The notes beneath the pieces are model-generated. The model saw only the letters and a program-made list of their open reading frames with translations. It was not told the DNA's origin and did no database searches. A program made the position numbers and the translations under genes. This document shows positions 25,724 through 35,308 of a DNA stretch of 64,000 bases, piece by piece (positions within the stretch are counted from its first letter, which is position 1; each line of letters begins with the position of its first letter). Source of the DNA: Thermoplasmata archaeon (GTDB taxonomy: Archaea; Thermoplasmatota; Thermoplasmata; Lutacidiplasmatales; UBA184). Where the stretch lies: positions 28,797 through 92,796 of the forward strand of contig JAJZYB010000003.1 in assembly GCA_021806135.1 (NCBI GenBank), in the 5' to 3' direction.

Positions 25724-26487
25724 GGAAAGTGGGAAGCGTAGGCGCCAAGGAGATCCCGCAGTTGCTGGATTCCAATGGGAAGCGGATCGACGGACGGGGT
25801 CTCGAGGACCTCCGGCCGCTGAAGATCGAGGCCGGAGTGCTCCGCCGGGCCGACGGATCGGCCCTGGTGGAGTGGGGCGAGAACAAGGTCATGGCCGCGG
25901 TCTACGGACCCCGGGAGGTCCACCCCCGGCACCTGCAGCAGACCACCAAGGCCGTGGTGCAGTGCCGGTACAACATGGCCTCCTTCTCCGTGGACGAACG
26001 CAAGCGCCCCGGGCTCGACCGGCGCAGCCAGGAGATCAGCAAGGTGATCAGCGAGGCGTTCGAGTCCGTGCTCTTCGTGGAGGAGTACCCCCGGACCTCC
26101 ATCGACATCTACATCGAGGTGCTCCAGGCGAACGCGGGCACCCGGTGTGCCGGCGTGGTGGCCGCGAGCGTGGCCTTAGCCGATGCCGGCATCCCCATGG
26201 TGGACCTCATCCCTGCGGTGGCGGTGGGGAAGGTGGCCGGCAAGATCGCCCTGGACTTGAAGAAGGAAGAGGACAACTACGGGGAGGCGGACCTCCCCAT
26301 GGCCCTGGTCCCCCGGAGCGGGCGGCTCGTCCTCCTGCAGATGGAGGGCCACATGACCCGGGAGGAGCTTGCCCAGGCCCTGGACCTCGGGGTACGGGGC
26401 TGCCTTCAGATCTACCAGGTCCAGAAGGAGGCCCTGCGCACCCGCTACAGCCTGGAGAGTGTCCCTTCCGCGGGGGTGGAAGCATGA
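25720..26487 (+). CDS. rrp41: Exosome catalytic subunit Rrp41
   Basis: Rrp41 is the phosphorolytic RNase PH-type subunit carrying the exosome active site. The 255-residue protein has [41 protein letters not shown] and the phosphate/catalytic regions [14 protein letters not shown] and [18 protein letters not shown] (with the catalytic Asp pair in the EDNYGEAD stretch). It starts at a GTG overlapping the rrp4 stop; a second GTG nine bases later is possible. The stop overlaps the rrp42 ATG (ATGA). Confidence 0.96.
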   Translation: MRKVGSVGAKEIPQLLDSNGKRIDGRGLEDLRPLKIEAGVLRRADGSALVEWGENKVMAAVYGPREVHPRHLQQTTKAVVQCRYNMASFSVDERKRPGLDRRSQEISKVISEAFESVLFVEEYPRTSIDIYIEVLQANAGTRCAGVVAASVALADAGIPMVDLIPAVAVGKVAGKIALDLKKEEDNYGEADLPMALVPRSGRLVLLQMEGHMTREELAQALDLGVRGCLQIYQVQKEALRTRYSLESVPSAGVEA

Positions 26488-27263
26488 CCGACGAGGTCAG
26501 CGCCGAGATCCTGGCCACCCACCTGCTGGAGCTCGCCAAGGGGGGGAAGCGCCTGGACGGACGGGGGATGGACGAGTTGCGGCCGGTGAAGATCACCAAG
26601 GGATTCGTCACGAGCGCGGACGGGAGCGCGCTGGTGGACCTGGGGGGCACCAAGGTCCTCTGCGGCGTCAAGCTGGAGATGGGCAGCCCCTTCGGCGACA
26701 CCCCCAACGCGGGGGTGCTCACCACCAACGCCGAGCTGGTCCCTCTCTCCTCCCCGGCCTACGAGCCCGGCCCGCCGAGCCTGCAGAGCATCGAGGTCTC
26801 GCGCGTCGTGGACCGGGCCATCCGGGCGGCCGAAGCGGTGGACCTCGCGGGCCTCTCGGTGGTCCCGGGCGAGAAATGCTGGATCTGCTACGTCGACATC
26901 CACATCCTGGACGATCTGGGGAACCTCATCGACGCCGCGCTGCTGGCGGCCTCCTCCGCGCTGAGCGCGGCGGTGCTCCCGGCGAAGCGCTTCGGCGTTG
27001 GGGAGGATGCCCCGCTCACGGTGAAGCACGTCCCCATCGAGACCACCTTCGTTCGGCTGGGGGAAAGCCTTTTGGTCGATCCCACCAGCGAGGAAGAGGC
27101 GGCCTGCCAGGGCCGGCTGACCATCGCCACGGACGAGGAAGGGAACGTGTGCGCCATGCAGAAGGGCAAGGTGGGAGCCTTCTCTCCCCAGGACGTGGTG
27201 AGCCTGGCGGAGCGGGCGCAGGCCCACGGCGACCGGCTTCGGGCCCTCATCCGGGAGGGTTGA
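26484..27263 (+). CDS. rrp42: Exosome structural subunit Rrp42
   Basis: Rrp42 pairs with Rrp41 in the hexameric exosome ring and lacks the catalytic centre. The 259-residue protein shows [60 protein letters not shown] and [22 protein letters not shown], all typical of Rrp42. It starts at an ATG overlapping the rrp41 stop and is followed within 5 bp by the L37Ae gene. Confidence 0.96.
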   Translation: MTDEVSAEILATHLLELAKGGKRLDGRGMDELRPVKITKGFVTSADGSALVDLGGTKVLCGVKLEMGSPFGDTPNAGVLTTNAELVPLSSPAYEPGPPSLQSIEVSRVVDRAIRAAEAVDLAGLSVVPGEKCWICYVDIHILDDLGNLIDAALLAASSALSAAVLPAKRFGVGEDAPLTVKHVPIETTFVRLGESLLVDPTSEEEAACQGRLTIATDEEGNVCAMQKGKVGAFSPQDVVSLAERAQAHGDRLRALIREG

Positions 27264-27268
27264 GCCCC

Positions 27269-27592
27269 ATGTCCAAGCGAACGAAGAAGGTGGGGCGCAC
27301 GGGCTGGATGGGTCCCCGCTACGGGATCCGGGTCCGTCGGCGGGTGCTGGAGATCGACCGGGCCCGGGACCAGTCCTACGCGTGCCCGAAGTGCTCCACG
27401 GTGACGCTGCGGCGCTCGGGAAGCGGGATCTACGAGTGCCACCGCTGCCACACCTCCTTCGCCTCGGACGCTTATGTCTTCCACCCCGCCCCCGCGCTCT
27501 TCAGGAGCGAGGAGATCGGGAAGGAGACGCCGCCTGCCGAGGGGAAGGCCCGGGCGGCCGCCGAGCGGCCCGGCGCTTCCAAGGCGGGCTGA
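27269..27592 (+). CDS. rpl37ae: Ribosomal protein L37Ae (eL43)
   Basis: The 107-residue protein begins MSKRTKKVGRTGWMGPRYG and carries a zinc ribbon with CPKC and CHRC pairs about 15 residues apart (residues 38-57). This is eL43 of the large ribosomal subunit. The C-terminus is longer than usual (EEIGKETPPAEGKARAAAERPG), about 30 extra charged residues. It sits between rrp42 and rpoP, as expected in this superoperon. Confidence 0.95.
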   Translation: MSKRTKKVGRTGWMGPRYGIRVRRRVLEIDRARDQSYACPKCSTVTLRRSGSGIYECHRCHTSFASDAYVFHPAPALFRSEEIGKETPPAEGKARAAAERPGASKAG

Positions 27593-27647
27593 GACCCCGC
27601 TCGGACTAGGCAAGGGTTAAGCCCGGAAAAGGATAGAACGGAGGGTC

Positions 27648-27782
27648 ATGTTCCGCTGCATCCGCTGCCACGAGCCCTTGCCCTCCGATGCCGGTGTCTT
27701 TGGGGTCCGCTGCGACAACTGCGGGGGCAAGGTGTTCTACAAGGAGCACCCGAACGTCAAGAAGGTCCTCAAGGCCCGCTGA
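27648..27782 (+). CDS. rpoP: RNA polymerase subunit P (Rpb12-like)
   Basis: This 44-residue gene is too short for the ORF track. The protein starts MFRCIRCHEPLPSD and has a second Cys pair in GVRCDNCGGKVFYKEHPNVKKVL, a four-Cys zinc ribbon matching archaeal Rpo12/RpoP. It is the usual last member of the exosome-L37Ae run. The start is preceded by ACGGAGGGTC, a good ribosome binding site. Confidence 0.93.
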   Translation: MFRCIRCHEPLPSDAGVFGVRCDNCGGKVFYKEHPNVKKVLKAR

Positions 27783-28256
27783 GGGCCTGTCTTCCAGTTC
27801 CGCCGCTGGATCTGGGAACCCGCCCGGCTGGGAAGGGTGGACTTCGCCGGTGACGGGTCGTCCGTGCGGCCGCCGGCGCGCCCAGGCGCGGGATCCTCCT
27901 CATCCCTTTCGCGGTTCAGAGCCCCCTCGCGGGAGCCTCGGGACAGCTCGCACTGGGGAACGGCCTCCCCTTCGCAGGCAGGTTCCCGGCGCTGCAGCAG
28001 CCGGGGGTGGAGGGGCTGGGGTCCTGGCCACCGGGGTCACCCTCTCGTTCCCGGTCATGCGGGTGCTCTCGGGGTCCCTGCAGCGGATCACCCAGGACCA
28101 TACCGGGGTCAGACCTGCCCCTCCGTGGAACGGGCGGGAAGAGAGGGTGGCACGTCGGCGAGTGCCCTCACGGACGTGCCCCGGGGCACCATGGGGCGGA
28201 CTCCCGGGGCGGGGGGACAGGCTTTGACCCCTCCCCCCTTCCCAGGAGAGGCGGGC
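27783..28256 (+). other. 474-bp stretch between rpoP and radB without recognised gene
   Basis: All three plus-strand frames stay mostly open because of GC content, but none gives a recognisable protein. In many archaea rpoP is followed by pcc1 or prefoldin genes; no such product was recognised here. No SRP, RNase P or tRNA signature was found. Possible explanations are a decayed gene, an RNA gene or long regulatory DNA. Confidence 0.35.
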
Positions 28257-28949
28257 ATGAACGGACGCCGGCTTCCCTTTGGGGTGGAGACCTTGGATGC
28301 CCTCCTCGACGGGGGCATCGAGGCCGGTTCGTTGACCCAACTCTACGGGGAGGGAGGGTCGGGGAAGACCAACCTCTGCCTGGCACTCAGCGTGGAAGCC
28401 GCGCTGGAGGGCCGCTGGACCATCTACCTCGACACCGAGGGGCTCTCTCTGGCCCGGCTCGACCAGATGGCCCGGGGAAGAGGGACCACCCTTTCCGCGG
28501 TCCTCCGCCGCCTCCTGGTGACCACCCCCCGGACCCTCGAGGAGCAGGAACGCTCCGTGGAGCGCGCCTGCGCGCTGGCCTCCCAGCGCGACCGGCAGGT
28601 GGGGCTGCTCGTCCTCGATTCGGCGACCCTCCTTTATCGCCTGGACCTTGGGATGGAGCAGGAGGGGCTCTCCCGCCAGTCCCTGACCCAGCAGATGGCC
28701 GACCTGCTCCACACCGCGGTGGAGCTCCAGGTTCCCGTGGTCTTCACGAACCAGGTCTTCCGGAACCCCGAGACCCGGGATCTCGAGCCCATCGGGGGGT
28801 CCTTCCTCCAGCACGCCTCGAAGACCCTGATCCGCTTGGACCGGGGCCAGGACGGGTGGCGCCGGGCCGTCCTTCTGAAGCATCGCTCCTTGCCGGAGGG
28901 AGGGATGGCCGAGTTCCGTCTGACGGACCGGGGGTTGGGGGTCTCCTAG
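28257..28949 (+). CDS. radB: RadB recombinase paralog
   Basis: The 230-residue protein has the RecA-fold P-loop LTQLYGEGGSGKTNLCLAL, the Walker B segment GLLVLDSATLLYRLDL and the L2-like region VPVVFTNQVFRNPETRDLEPIGG. It lacks the N-terminal helix-hairpin-helix domain of RadA, so it is RadB, a euryarchaeal recombination mediator. It starts with MNGRRLPFGVETLDALLDGG at 28257 after an AGGAGAGGC ribosome binding site. It converges on the AddA-like gene. Confidence 0.94.
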   Translation: MNGRRLPFGVETLDALLDGGIEAGSLTQLYGEGGSGKTNLCLALSVEAALEGRWTIYLDTEGLSLARLDQMARGRGTTLSAVLRRLLVTTPRTLEEQERSVERACALASQRDRQVGLLVLDSATLLYRLDLGMEQEGLSRQSLTQQMADLLHTAVELQVPVVFTNQVFRNPETRDLEPIGGSFLQHASKTLIRLDRGQDGWRRAVLLKHRSLPEGGMAEFRLTDRGLGVS

Positions 28950-29000
28950 GGCCCCGGGCAGGAGGGGACCGGCGAGGGCCGGAGCCGCCCACGACCCGGT

Positions 29001-32000
29001 TCACGACTCCGCGGAGGATCTCGGCAGGGTCCGGCAGTCGCAGTACGGGTCCGGGCACTCCGGTGGGAGATCCTGGGCGCGCAGTGTGCTCCGCATCCTC
29101 TCCAGCGTCTGAGAGAGTTCCTGCCGGAACCGCGTAAGCTCCTCGTTGGTGAGCATCCAGAAGTGTCCTCTCCCATCCGGGGGGTGGAACACCCCCACCT
29201 CGATCGGGGCCGGCAGCGCGAGAGCGTAGCAGGAGAGCTGGAAACCGAAGCGCTCCCGGGCCTCCCCGATCTCGGCGGGGACGTCCCCGGTCTTGTAGTC
29301 CACCAGTCGGGGAGGCTGCAGGGAAGGGAAGTACGCATCCCACCGGCCGTGGACCGACCCATGCTCCGTCACCACCGTGACCTCCTCCTCGCGGATCACC
29401 GGCCCCGGGAACCGGTCCTCCACCGAGCGGGTGAGCCTCACCCAGTCCTCGACCGGATCGCCCGCGTCCCCGCCGGGCAAGGGTGGCTTCCCGGCCCGAT
29501 GGATCCGTTCATGGAAACGGATGCCCTGCTCCCGGGCCGTCCTTTCCGGGGCTCCTGTGCCTTCCCGGCCTTCCCGGGGCTCCTTCCCGCCCGGGAGGCG
29601 TCCCGCCCGGAAGCCTTCCTGGAGGAGGACGAACGCCCGGGGGCAACGGTGGAAGAGCTCGACCTCGGAGACCGTCCAGGAGACCTCGGGGGGGATCCAC
29701 AGGGAGGGGCCCGCCCATCGGACAAGAGGCGGGTCCCTCGAAGCGGGCAGCCCCTCCATCGAGGGCGAAGGGGGGGACATCCCCGGGGTTGCGCCCGTCC
29801 TAACCGCTCCCGGGGAGAGGGACCCGCCCCCCGGCATCCCCGCGGCCGGGAGCATCCGGCTGAGCGCCTGATGCCATCGCTCCAGCCGGTGGATCCGCAC
29901 GCTCCCGCGGGGATCCCCCACCCCGGTCACCAACAGGTGCGTCATGGCCCGGGTCATCCCCACGTAAAGCAGCCTCTCTGCCTCCGCCTGCTCGGCGGCG
30001 TGGAGCTCCTCTTCCAAGGGGCTACGGGCCCCGGGAGGGCGCAGGGGGGCGTCCGGATGGTCGGTGGGCAAACGGAATTCGACCTCCCGTCCCGTGGGAG
30101 AGACCAGCAGGCGGTCAGAGAGCGCCTTCCACTGTCGGTGGGTCTGGGGCAGGACGACCACCGGGAACTGGAGACCCTTGGCTCCATGCACGCTCAGCAC
30201 GTTCACCGCCTCCCGGGCCAACTCGACCTCCGCCTCCCCCTCGTCCTCTCCCGAGCGCATCCACTCGGTGAGCTTCCCGCGGATGCCCTCCAGGGTGGAC
30301 ACCCCCTCCCGGGTGAGCTCGCGGATACGGTCCAGGAGCTTCTCCACGTTGGCCAAGGCCAGACCACCCCGGTCGTCGTCGGCCAGCGGGGCCCAGGCAC
30401 CGAGGCGGTCCAGGGCCTCCCGGATCAGGGCGGCGGGGGGAAGATCGCCGGTCCGGGCGCTCAGGTCCTCCAGAAGGTGCCACGAAGCGGCCACCGGCCC
30501 GTCCGGTTCCTCCCGGGCGGCGTTCTCGAAAGCGAGCCGGAGCGACGCTCCGGCGGGCACCCCCGCGAACCAGTCGGCGATCTCGGGATCGGAGAAGGCG
30601 AAGTACGGCGATCGGAGCAGCGCGTAGAGGGAGACGGTGTCTTCCGGGGCCACCAACGTGGACACGAGGTTGAGGACGTCCAGCACCTCTTGGCGCCTCA
30701 GGAACCCCCGGCTCTGTCCGGGAACGGCCGGGATCTTTCGCCGCCTGAGCTCCCGGAGGAAGAGTCCCTGGTGGGTCCGGGCCGACAAGAGAATGGCCAC
30801 GTCCCCCGGTCCCAGTGGATGCGGATCCTCTCCATCGTCCGCCCGCCAGGGAGGGACCATCCCTCCCTGCCGGAGCCGCTTTTCGATCCAGTCCGCCACG
30901 AAACGCGCTTCCCGGTCATCGTCGGGGGAAGGACGGAAGAGCACGCCGAGCGGGGTGGGGTCCACCACCGCCGGCCCCGGCACCCCTGGAGAAAGCGCTC
31001 CCGCGCGGGACCCGGATCTCGCCCGGTGCTCTTCCGGCAGGAAGAGGAACTGAACCTCGGTGCGGTAGGTCACTTCGGGCGCCTCCACCGGCGTGTAGGG
31101 GAATTCCGCGTTCCGGAAGAGCTCGATGAACCCCGCGTTCACCGTCCTGAGCAGCGGGTCCGCGAACCGGTGCGTCTCCGCCAACGTGGTCCGTCGCGCC
31201 GAGGGCAACCGTTGCTCCACCTGGCGCAGGGTGCCCACCGCCCCCCGGAACCCGTAGATGGACTGGTGGGGGTCCCCCACCGCGAAGAGGGTCCGGGCTC
31301 CGGGGTGCTCCGGTCCCCGCAGGGCGAGGATGAGCTCCACCTGCCTCAGGGAAGTGTCCTGGAACTCGTCCACCAGCAGGTGGTGGATGGTTCCCCTGAT
31401 CCGTTGTCCCGTTTCCTCTTCCCGGACGAGCGCGAGGGTCTGGGCCTCCAGATCGTCGAAGGTGAGGACCGAGCCGGCCCGTTCGGCTTCCCGAAAGGTC
31501 TCTTGGGTCTCCCTCACGAGAAGGCTCAGGGCCTGGAGCCGGCGGGGATGTCCGGGATCCGGGGACCTGCCGGTCCGGAGCTCCCGGTCGGCCTGGTCGA
31601 GGAGGTCCTCGGTCCGGAGCTCGAAGCCCCGTGTCATTCGACCGAGGACCAGTTCCCGGACCGCGTCCGGCCCGTAGGTGGAAGCGAGCTCCAGGTACGC
31701 CTCCCAGGCCATGCCCCCGGAACGGAAGAGCCGCTGTCGCGTCGCCTCCCAGCTCTCCTCGCGGAGCGTGGCGGAGTCCGCTTCCTCGAGGATATCGAAT
31801 CCGAGGGGAACGCCCAGCCGGAGCGCGCGCTGGGGGTGCTCGCGCAAGAGGCGGGCGCAGGCCCCGTGGATGGTCCCGATCCTTCCCGCTGGGAGGGCAT
31901 CGAGCACCTCCTTCCAGTAGGCGCGGCCGGGCGCGTCGGGGACTCCTTGACGTTCGAGCCGGACCGCCTGCTCGATCCGGCGTTGAAGCTCGTTGGCCGA

Positions 32001-32183
32001 GGCCCGGGTGAACGTGATGACCAGGAGAGACCCCACCGCCTCCCGTCCGTTCTTCCCGTCGGCCCGCCCCAGGCGGAGGATCCGCAGGACCCGCTCCACC
32101 AGCGCCCGGGTCTTCCCCGTCCCGGCCCCGGCCACGACGATCTCGTCCCCCAGCCCGGGGGAAGCGGTGCCCGGCAGGCTCAT
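29001..32183 (-). CDS. AddA/RecB-like UvrD-family helicase with C-terminal nuclease domain
   Basis: The 1060-residue protein has superfamily 1A motifs: EIVVAGAGTGKTRALVERV (Walker A), HHLLVDEFQDTS (Walker B), FAVGDPHQSIYGFRG, VNVLSVHGAKGLQFPVVVLP and LLYVGMTRAM. The C-terminal third contains HGRWDAYFPSLQPPRLVDYKTGD and FQLSCYALAL, a PD-(D/E)XK RecB-type nuclease. Such enzymes process double-strand ends for recombination. The ATG overlaps the stop of the AddB-like gene (ATGA), so the pair is translated together. The upstream part of the ORF was excluded as shadow of that gene. Confidence 0.92.
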   Translation of the reverse strand: MSLPGTASPGLGDEIVVAGAGTGKTRALVERVLRILRLGRADGKNGREAVGSLLVITFTRASANELQRRIEQAVRLERQGVPDAPGRAYWKEVLDALPAGRIGTIHGACARLLREHPQRALRLGVPLGFDILEEADSATLREESWEATRQRLFRSGGMAWEAYLELASTYGPDAVRELVLGRMTRGFELRTEDLLDQADRELRTGRSPDPGHPRRLQALSLLVRETQETFREAERAGSVLTFDDLEAQTLALVREEETGQRIRGTIHHLLVDEFQDTSLRQVELILALRGPEHPGARTLFAVGDPHQSIYGFRGAVGTLRQVEQRLPSARRTTLAETHRFADPLLRTVNAGFIELFRNAEFPYTPVEAPEVTYRTEVQFLFLPEEHRARSGSRAGALSPGVPGPAVVDPTPLGVLFRPSPDDDREARFVADWIEKRLRQGGMVPPWRADDGEDPHPLGPGDVAILLSARTHQGLFLRELRRRKIPAVPGQSRGFLRRQEVLDVLNLVSTLVAPEDTVSLYALLRSPYFAFSDPEIADWFAGVPAGASLRLAFENAAREEPDGPVAASWHLLEDLSARTGDLPPAALIREALDRLGAWAPLADDDRGGLALANVEKLLDRIRELTREGVSTLEGIRGKLTEWMRSGEDEGEAEVELAREAVNVLSVHGAKGLQFPVVVLPQTHRQWKALSDRLLVSPTGREVEFRLPTDHPDAPLRPPGARSPLEEELHAAEQAEAERLLYVGMTRAMTHLLVTGVGDPRGSVRIHRLERWHQALSRMLPAAGMPGGGSLSPGAVRTGATPGMSPPSPSMEGLPASRDPPLVRWAGPSLWIPPEVSWTVSEVELFHRCPRAFVLLQEGFRAGRLPGGKEPREGREGTGAPERTAREQGIRFHERIHRAGKPPLPGGDAGDPVEDWVRLTRSVEDRFPGPVIREEEVTVVTEHGSVHGRWDAYFPSLQPPRLVDYKTGDVPAEIGEARERFGFQLSCYALALPAPIEVGVFHPPDGRGHFWMLTNEELTRFRQELSQTLERMRSTLRAQDLPPECPDPYCDCRTLPRSSAES

Positions 32184-35100
32184 CCTTCCCTCCGGAACGT
32201 CCCCGCCAACCGTTCCGTGTCGAAACGGCAGCCCGAGGCGAAGGGACACCCGTCCGCGAACCGGCACCCTTCCCCGCCGGGGGAGACGAACATCCCGTTG
32301 AGCGGGAATCGCCCCTCCTCGATCCCCGACAGCGCTCTTCCCGCAAGGGCCCGCGCCCCTGCGACAAGCTCCCCCACCTGCCTTTCCGGGTCGCCCCGGG
32401 AGGACGTCAAGGAGAGCGCGGCGGCCCGCCCTGGGCGGCCGAGCCAGAGGTACCTCAAGCCTCCAGGGACGACCTTTCCAGCCACCGGGTCCTCGGGCAG
32501 GAGATCGGACAGGGCCGCGGCGTAGAGCGGAAGCTGGAGCGGAGGGAGCTCGCCCTTTCCCGGACGGGCGGGCGGCTTCGACCAGCCCGTCTTGAAGTCG
32601 TCCACCAGGAACCTTCCCGCCCGCCCCTGGTACCAACTCACCCGGTCCACCCGTCCGACCAGGGACCAGTCCCCCCCGGACCGCGATCCCATCCTCCACG
32701 CCGGAAGCGAGGGGGATCCGGGAGCGCTTCCGGCCCCCCGGGGTTGGGGTCCGAAGGCGAGCTCCACGTACGCGGGAGCATATTCCCCCGCGTCCGCCGC
32801 CAGGAGCTCCAGGGCCTGCCAGAGCACGCCGTCCCCCGGGCGCCCTGGCGGTCCAAGGAGGCGCTGACGGACCACTTCGAGACCCGGGGTCACCGGGCGG
32901 ACCCGGCGCAGCTCCTCCTCGATCTGGCGCGCCCCCTGGGCCGCAAGCCCGGCCACCTCCGCACGCTCGATCGTCCGGAGACGCCCGTGGGAGTCCACGA
33001 CGCCCCGTTGGATCTCCTCGAGCACCTTGTGGAGGATCGTGCCGACGGCGCGTCGGTCGTAGTCCTCGACAAGGGGCTCCTCCGTGGGGAGGGCGAGCAC
33101 ATGGGTGAGGTAGAAGCGGAAAGGGCACTCGAGGTAGTCCTGGATCTGGTGGACGTTGACCTGGCCCCGGGCCGTCCAGCCCGCCACCCGGTCCTGGACG
33201 CTCCTTTCCCCCAGGGGCCCGTCCCAAGGGGTCTCCCGGGGCCGGTGCCGTCGGGCGCTCTCCGCACGAAGCCCCCGGGAAGCTCGCGAGAGCGCCTCGG
33301 GGAGGCCACCCCGGGTTACTCTCTTCCGTCCTCCCGCCGTCTCGGGCGGGGCTCCGTCCTCCGCCGTTGCTCCGAGCAGGATGGCATCCTTCCACGAGTA
33401 GACGGCCGGCCCGCGCACTGCCGGCGGCGGGCTCGGCCCCAAGCCGGTGGCAAAGGTCAATTCGGTGAGGAAGGGAGAGGGCAGGGTCTCTTCTCGGGCC
33501 ACCCGACGGGGGTAGGAAAGGTCCAGGGAGCGGCGGGCCTGTCCCAGGAGAGTGAGGAAGACCTCCCGCTCCTGCGTCAGGAGATTGATCTCCCGGGGGA
33601 GGTCCAGGGCTCGGCGCGCCTCCGCCGGGATCAACGGGCTGGGCCCCGTCGAGGGGAACGCCCCCCGGCGGAGTCCGCCGACGAGCAGGTGATCCACCGG
33701 GAGGATCGCGGCATCCCTCAGCCCGCTGACCGGGACCCCGAGCCGGAAGGGCCTTCCCGGGGCCCGGGCGAGCGAGAGGAGCAGGTCCACGAAGGCACGG
33801 AGGTCCCGGACCGGCCACGGCTCGGTTGCCGGGGAGACCCCGAGCTCCCGGGCCCGGGAGAGAACGTCCCCCGGGTCGTTTCCCCCGTGGGCTGCATCCC
33901 ACGACGGCCCTTCCAGGGCGATCCGGGCGCTCCCGAGACGCTCCAGGAAGTCGAGGAGAGGCTGGGGCCGTGGTTCGGGAAGCGCTGCGAAGAGCTCCCC
34001 GAACCCCTTGGCCACATCAGTGAAGTCCTCCTCGCGCAGGGGGCGGGGGAGCCGGCCCAGCCGGGCGGGGGCATTCTCGACCAGCCGGGTGTAATCCTCC
34101 CGTCCCGACCGGGCCCCTGTGGCGAAGAGCACCCGCCGGACCGTCTCGACCGGTCGGTCGAAATACGCCGTGAGCCTCCCCCGGGAGTCCAGGGTCTGCA
34201 GCAGTTCGAGGACCGTCGGCAGGTCGAAATCCTCCTCCAGGACGGCCAGCAGGACCCGCAGCACCTGGGAGGAACGGTCGCTCCGGAGCTCCGGGCGTAG
34301 CTCGAGCCGGGGGCGGAGCCCGTACCGGGGGAAGACCTCGAGGACCCGGTCCGCATACCTCGGCAGGTCCGCCAGGGCCACCATCACCGAGGCCTTCGGG
34401 TCTGCGTCCAGCAACTCCCTCAGTCGGCGGGCAAGCCCCTCTACCTCGTCCTGTTCGTTCCGGTACGCGGTCAGGCGGACCGGGTCCGCCAAGGAGTTGC
34501 GCGTCCCCTCCGACGGGTCCTGCTGGATGGCTCGGAGGGTCGCCGGGGAGATGAGGAAGGGCGGGGACCCGGGCCCTTCCGTCGCGTTTCCTCCTTCCCC
34601 GGCGTCCAGATCCACCGACCGGGCCGCCCGTTGGAGCAGGAAGCCGCGGAGCGCGCGTTCGGCATGGCTCTGGGCGATCCAACCGTCGAGCACGACGAGG
34701 GCGGGAGAGAAGGCTGCCTTCGCCAGCCGGCCCGGCAGGTCCCAGAGGTCCGCCCCGGAGGTGGTGGCTCCCCTGCGGTCCAACTCCTGTTGGAACCCCT
34801 TCCAGCGTTCGACCAGTTCCCCGATCGATGGGGGAAACACGGGGGGAGGTCCAGGCCACCGTCCCTCCAGTTCCTTGATCCCCTGGTAGAGCTCCTCCAA
34901 GTAGCCGTTGGAGGGAAGCCCCCCTCCCCCGTCCCCGAGCCTTCGGGCAACCTGGGCCTGGAGCAGCCGGCTCTCGAGCTCAGGGAGGATCGGGCGGGGG
35001 GAGGGGAAGCGCTCCTGAAGCCCCTTCACGGTGAGGATCGTCCCGGTCCGGGCCGCTCCGCCGGCCAGGCGCGCGGCCTCCTCCTGGGCCCACCGGACCA

Positions 35101-35239
35101 GACGCTCAGAGGTGCTCAGGTAGAGTGCCCCGTCCCGGGCGGACCGTTCCCAGACCTCCCGTATCCACCGGCTGCGCGGGCGCCTTTCGAAAGGGGCCCG
35201 AGGCTCCTCCGGGACGGCCAAGGGTCTCTCGCTCCCCAC
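32180..35239 (-). CDS. AddB-like nuclease subunit with probable Fe-S cluster
   Basis: The 1019-residue protein begins at GTG with LYLSTSERLVRWAQEEAARL and lacks a clear Walker A, as in degenerate helicase-fold AddB proteins. The C-terminal nuclease domain shows DYLECPFRFYLTHVLALP, GRFLVDDFKTGW and LQLPLYAAAL. Three Cys in GCRFADGCPFASGCRF together with the earlier CPF Cys give the four-Cys set that binds an Fe-S cluster in AddB/Cas4 nucleases. It is co-translated with the AddA-like subunit. The AddAB assignment is from architecture. Confidence 0.85.
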   Translation of the reverse strand: MGSERPLAVPEEPRAPFERRPRSRWIREVWERSARDGALYLSTSERLVRWAQEEAARLAGGAARTGTILTVKGLQERFPSPRPILPELESRLLQAQVARRLGDGGGGLPSNGYLEELYQGIKELEGRWPGPPPVFPPSIGELVERWKGFQQELDRRGATTSGADLWDLPGRLAKAAFSPALVVLDGWIAQSHAERALRGFLLQRAARSVDLDAGEGGNATEGPGSPPFLISPATLRAIQQDPSEGTRNSLADPVRLTAYRNEQDEVEGLARRLRELLDADPKASVMVALADLPRYADRVLEVFPRYGLRPRLELRPELRSDRSSQVLRVLLAVLEEDFDLPTVLELLQTLDSRGRLTAYFDRPVETVRRVLFATGARSGREDYTRLVENAPARLGRLPRPLREEDFTDVAKGFGELFAALPEPRPQPLLDFLERLGSARIALEGPSWDAAHGGNDPGDVLSRARELGVSPATEPWPVRDLRAFVDLLLSLARAPGRPFRLGVPVSGLRDAAILPVDHLLVGGLRRGAFPSTGPSPLIPAEARRALDLPREINLLTQEREVFLTLLGQARRSLDLSYPRRVAREETLPSPFLTELTFATGLGPSPPPAVRGPAVYSWKDAILLGATAEDGAPPETAGGRKRVTRGGLPEALSRASRGLRAESARRHRPRETPWDGPLGERSVQDRVAGWTARGQVNVHQIQDYLECPFRFYLTHVLALPTEEPLVEDYDRRAVGTILHKVLEEIQRGVVDSHGRLRTIERAEVAGLAAQGARQIEEELRRVRPVTPGLEVVRQRLLGPPGRPGDGVLWQALELLAADAGEYAPAYVELAFGPQPRGAGSAPGSPSLPAWRMGSRSGGDWSLVGRVDRVSWYQGRAGRFLVDDFKTGWSKPPARPGKGELPPLQLPLYAAALSDLLPEDPVAGKVVPGGLRYLWLGRPGRAAALSLTSSRGDPERQVGELVAGARALAGRALSGIEEGRFPLNGMFVSPGGEGCRFADGCPFASGCRFDTERLAGTFRREG

Positions 35240-35308
35240 GGGAAGGGCCTCCCGGGAGTTCAGCCTTCCCGGCCCTCGTAAGGCTTTCCCCGGCAGAAAG
35301 GCCCGGTC

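Noticed and set aside
27783-28256. SRP or RNase P RNA in the rpoP-radB gap
   Set aside because: A GCAGCAGCC segment recalled SRP helix 8, but the GNAR loop, GTAACC and closing helices are missing; RNase P core motifs are also absent.
29163-32525. 1120-codon plus-strand ORF
   Set aside because: It lies antisense to the AddA-like helicase, whose motifs are unmistakable; this frame has no protein-like features.
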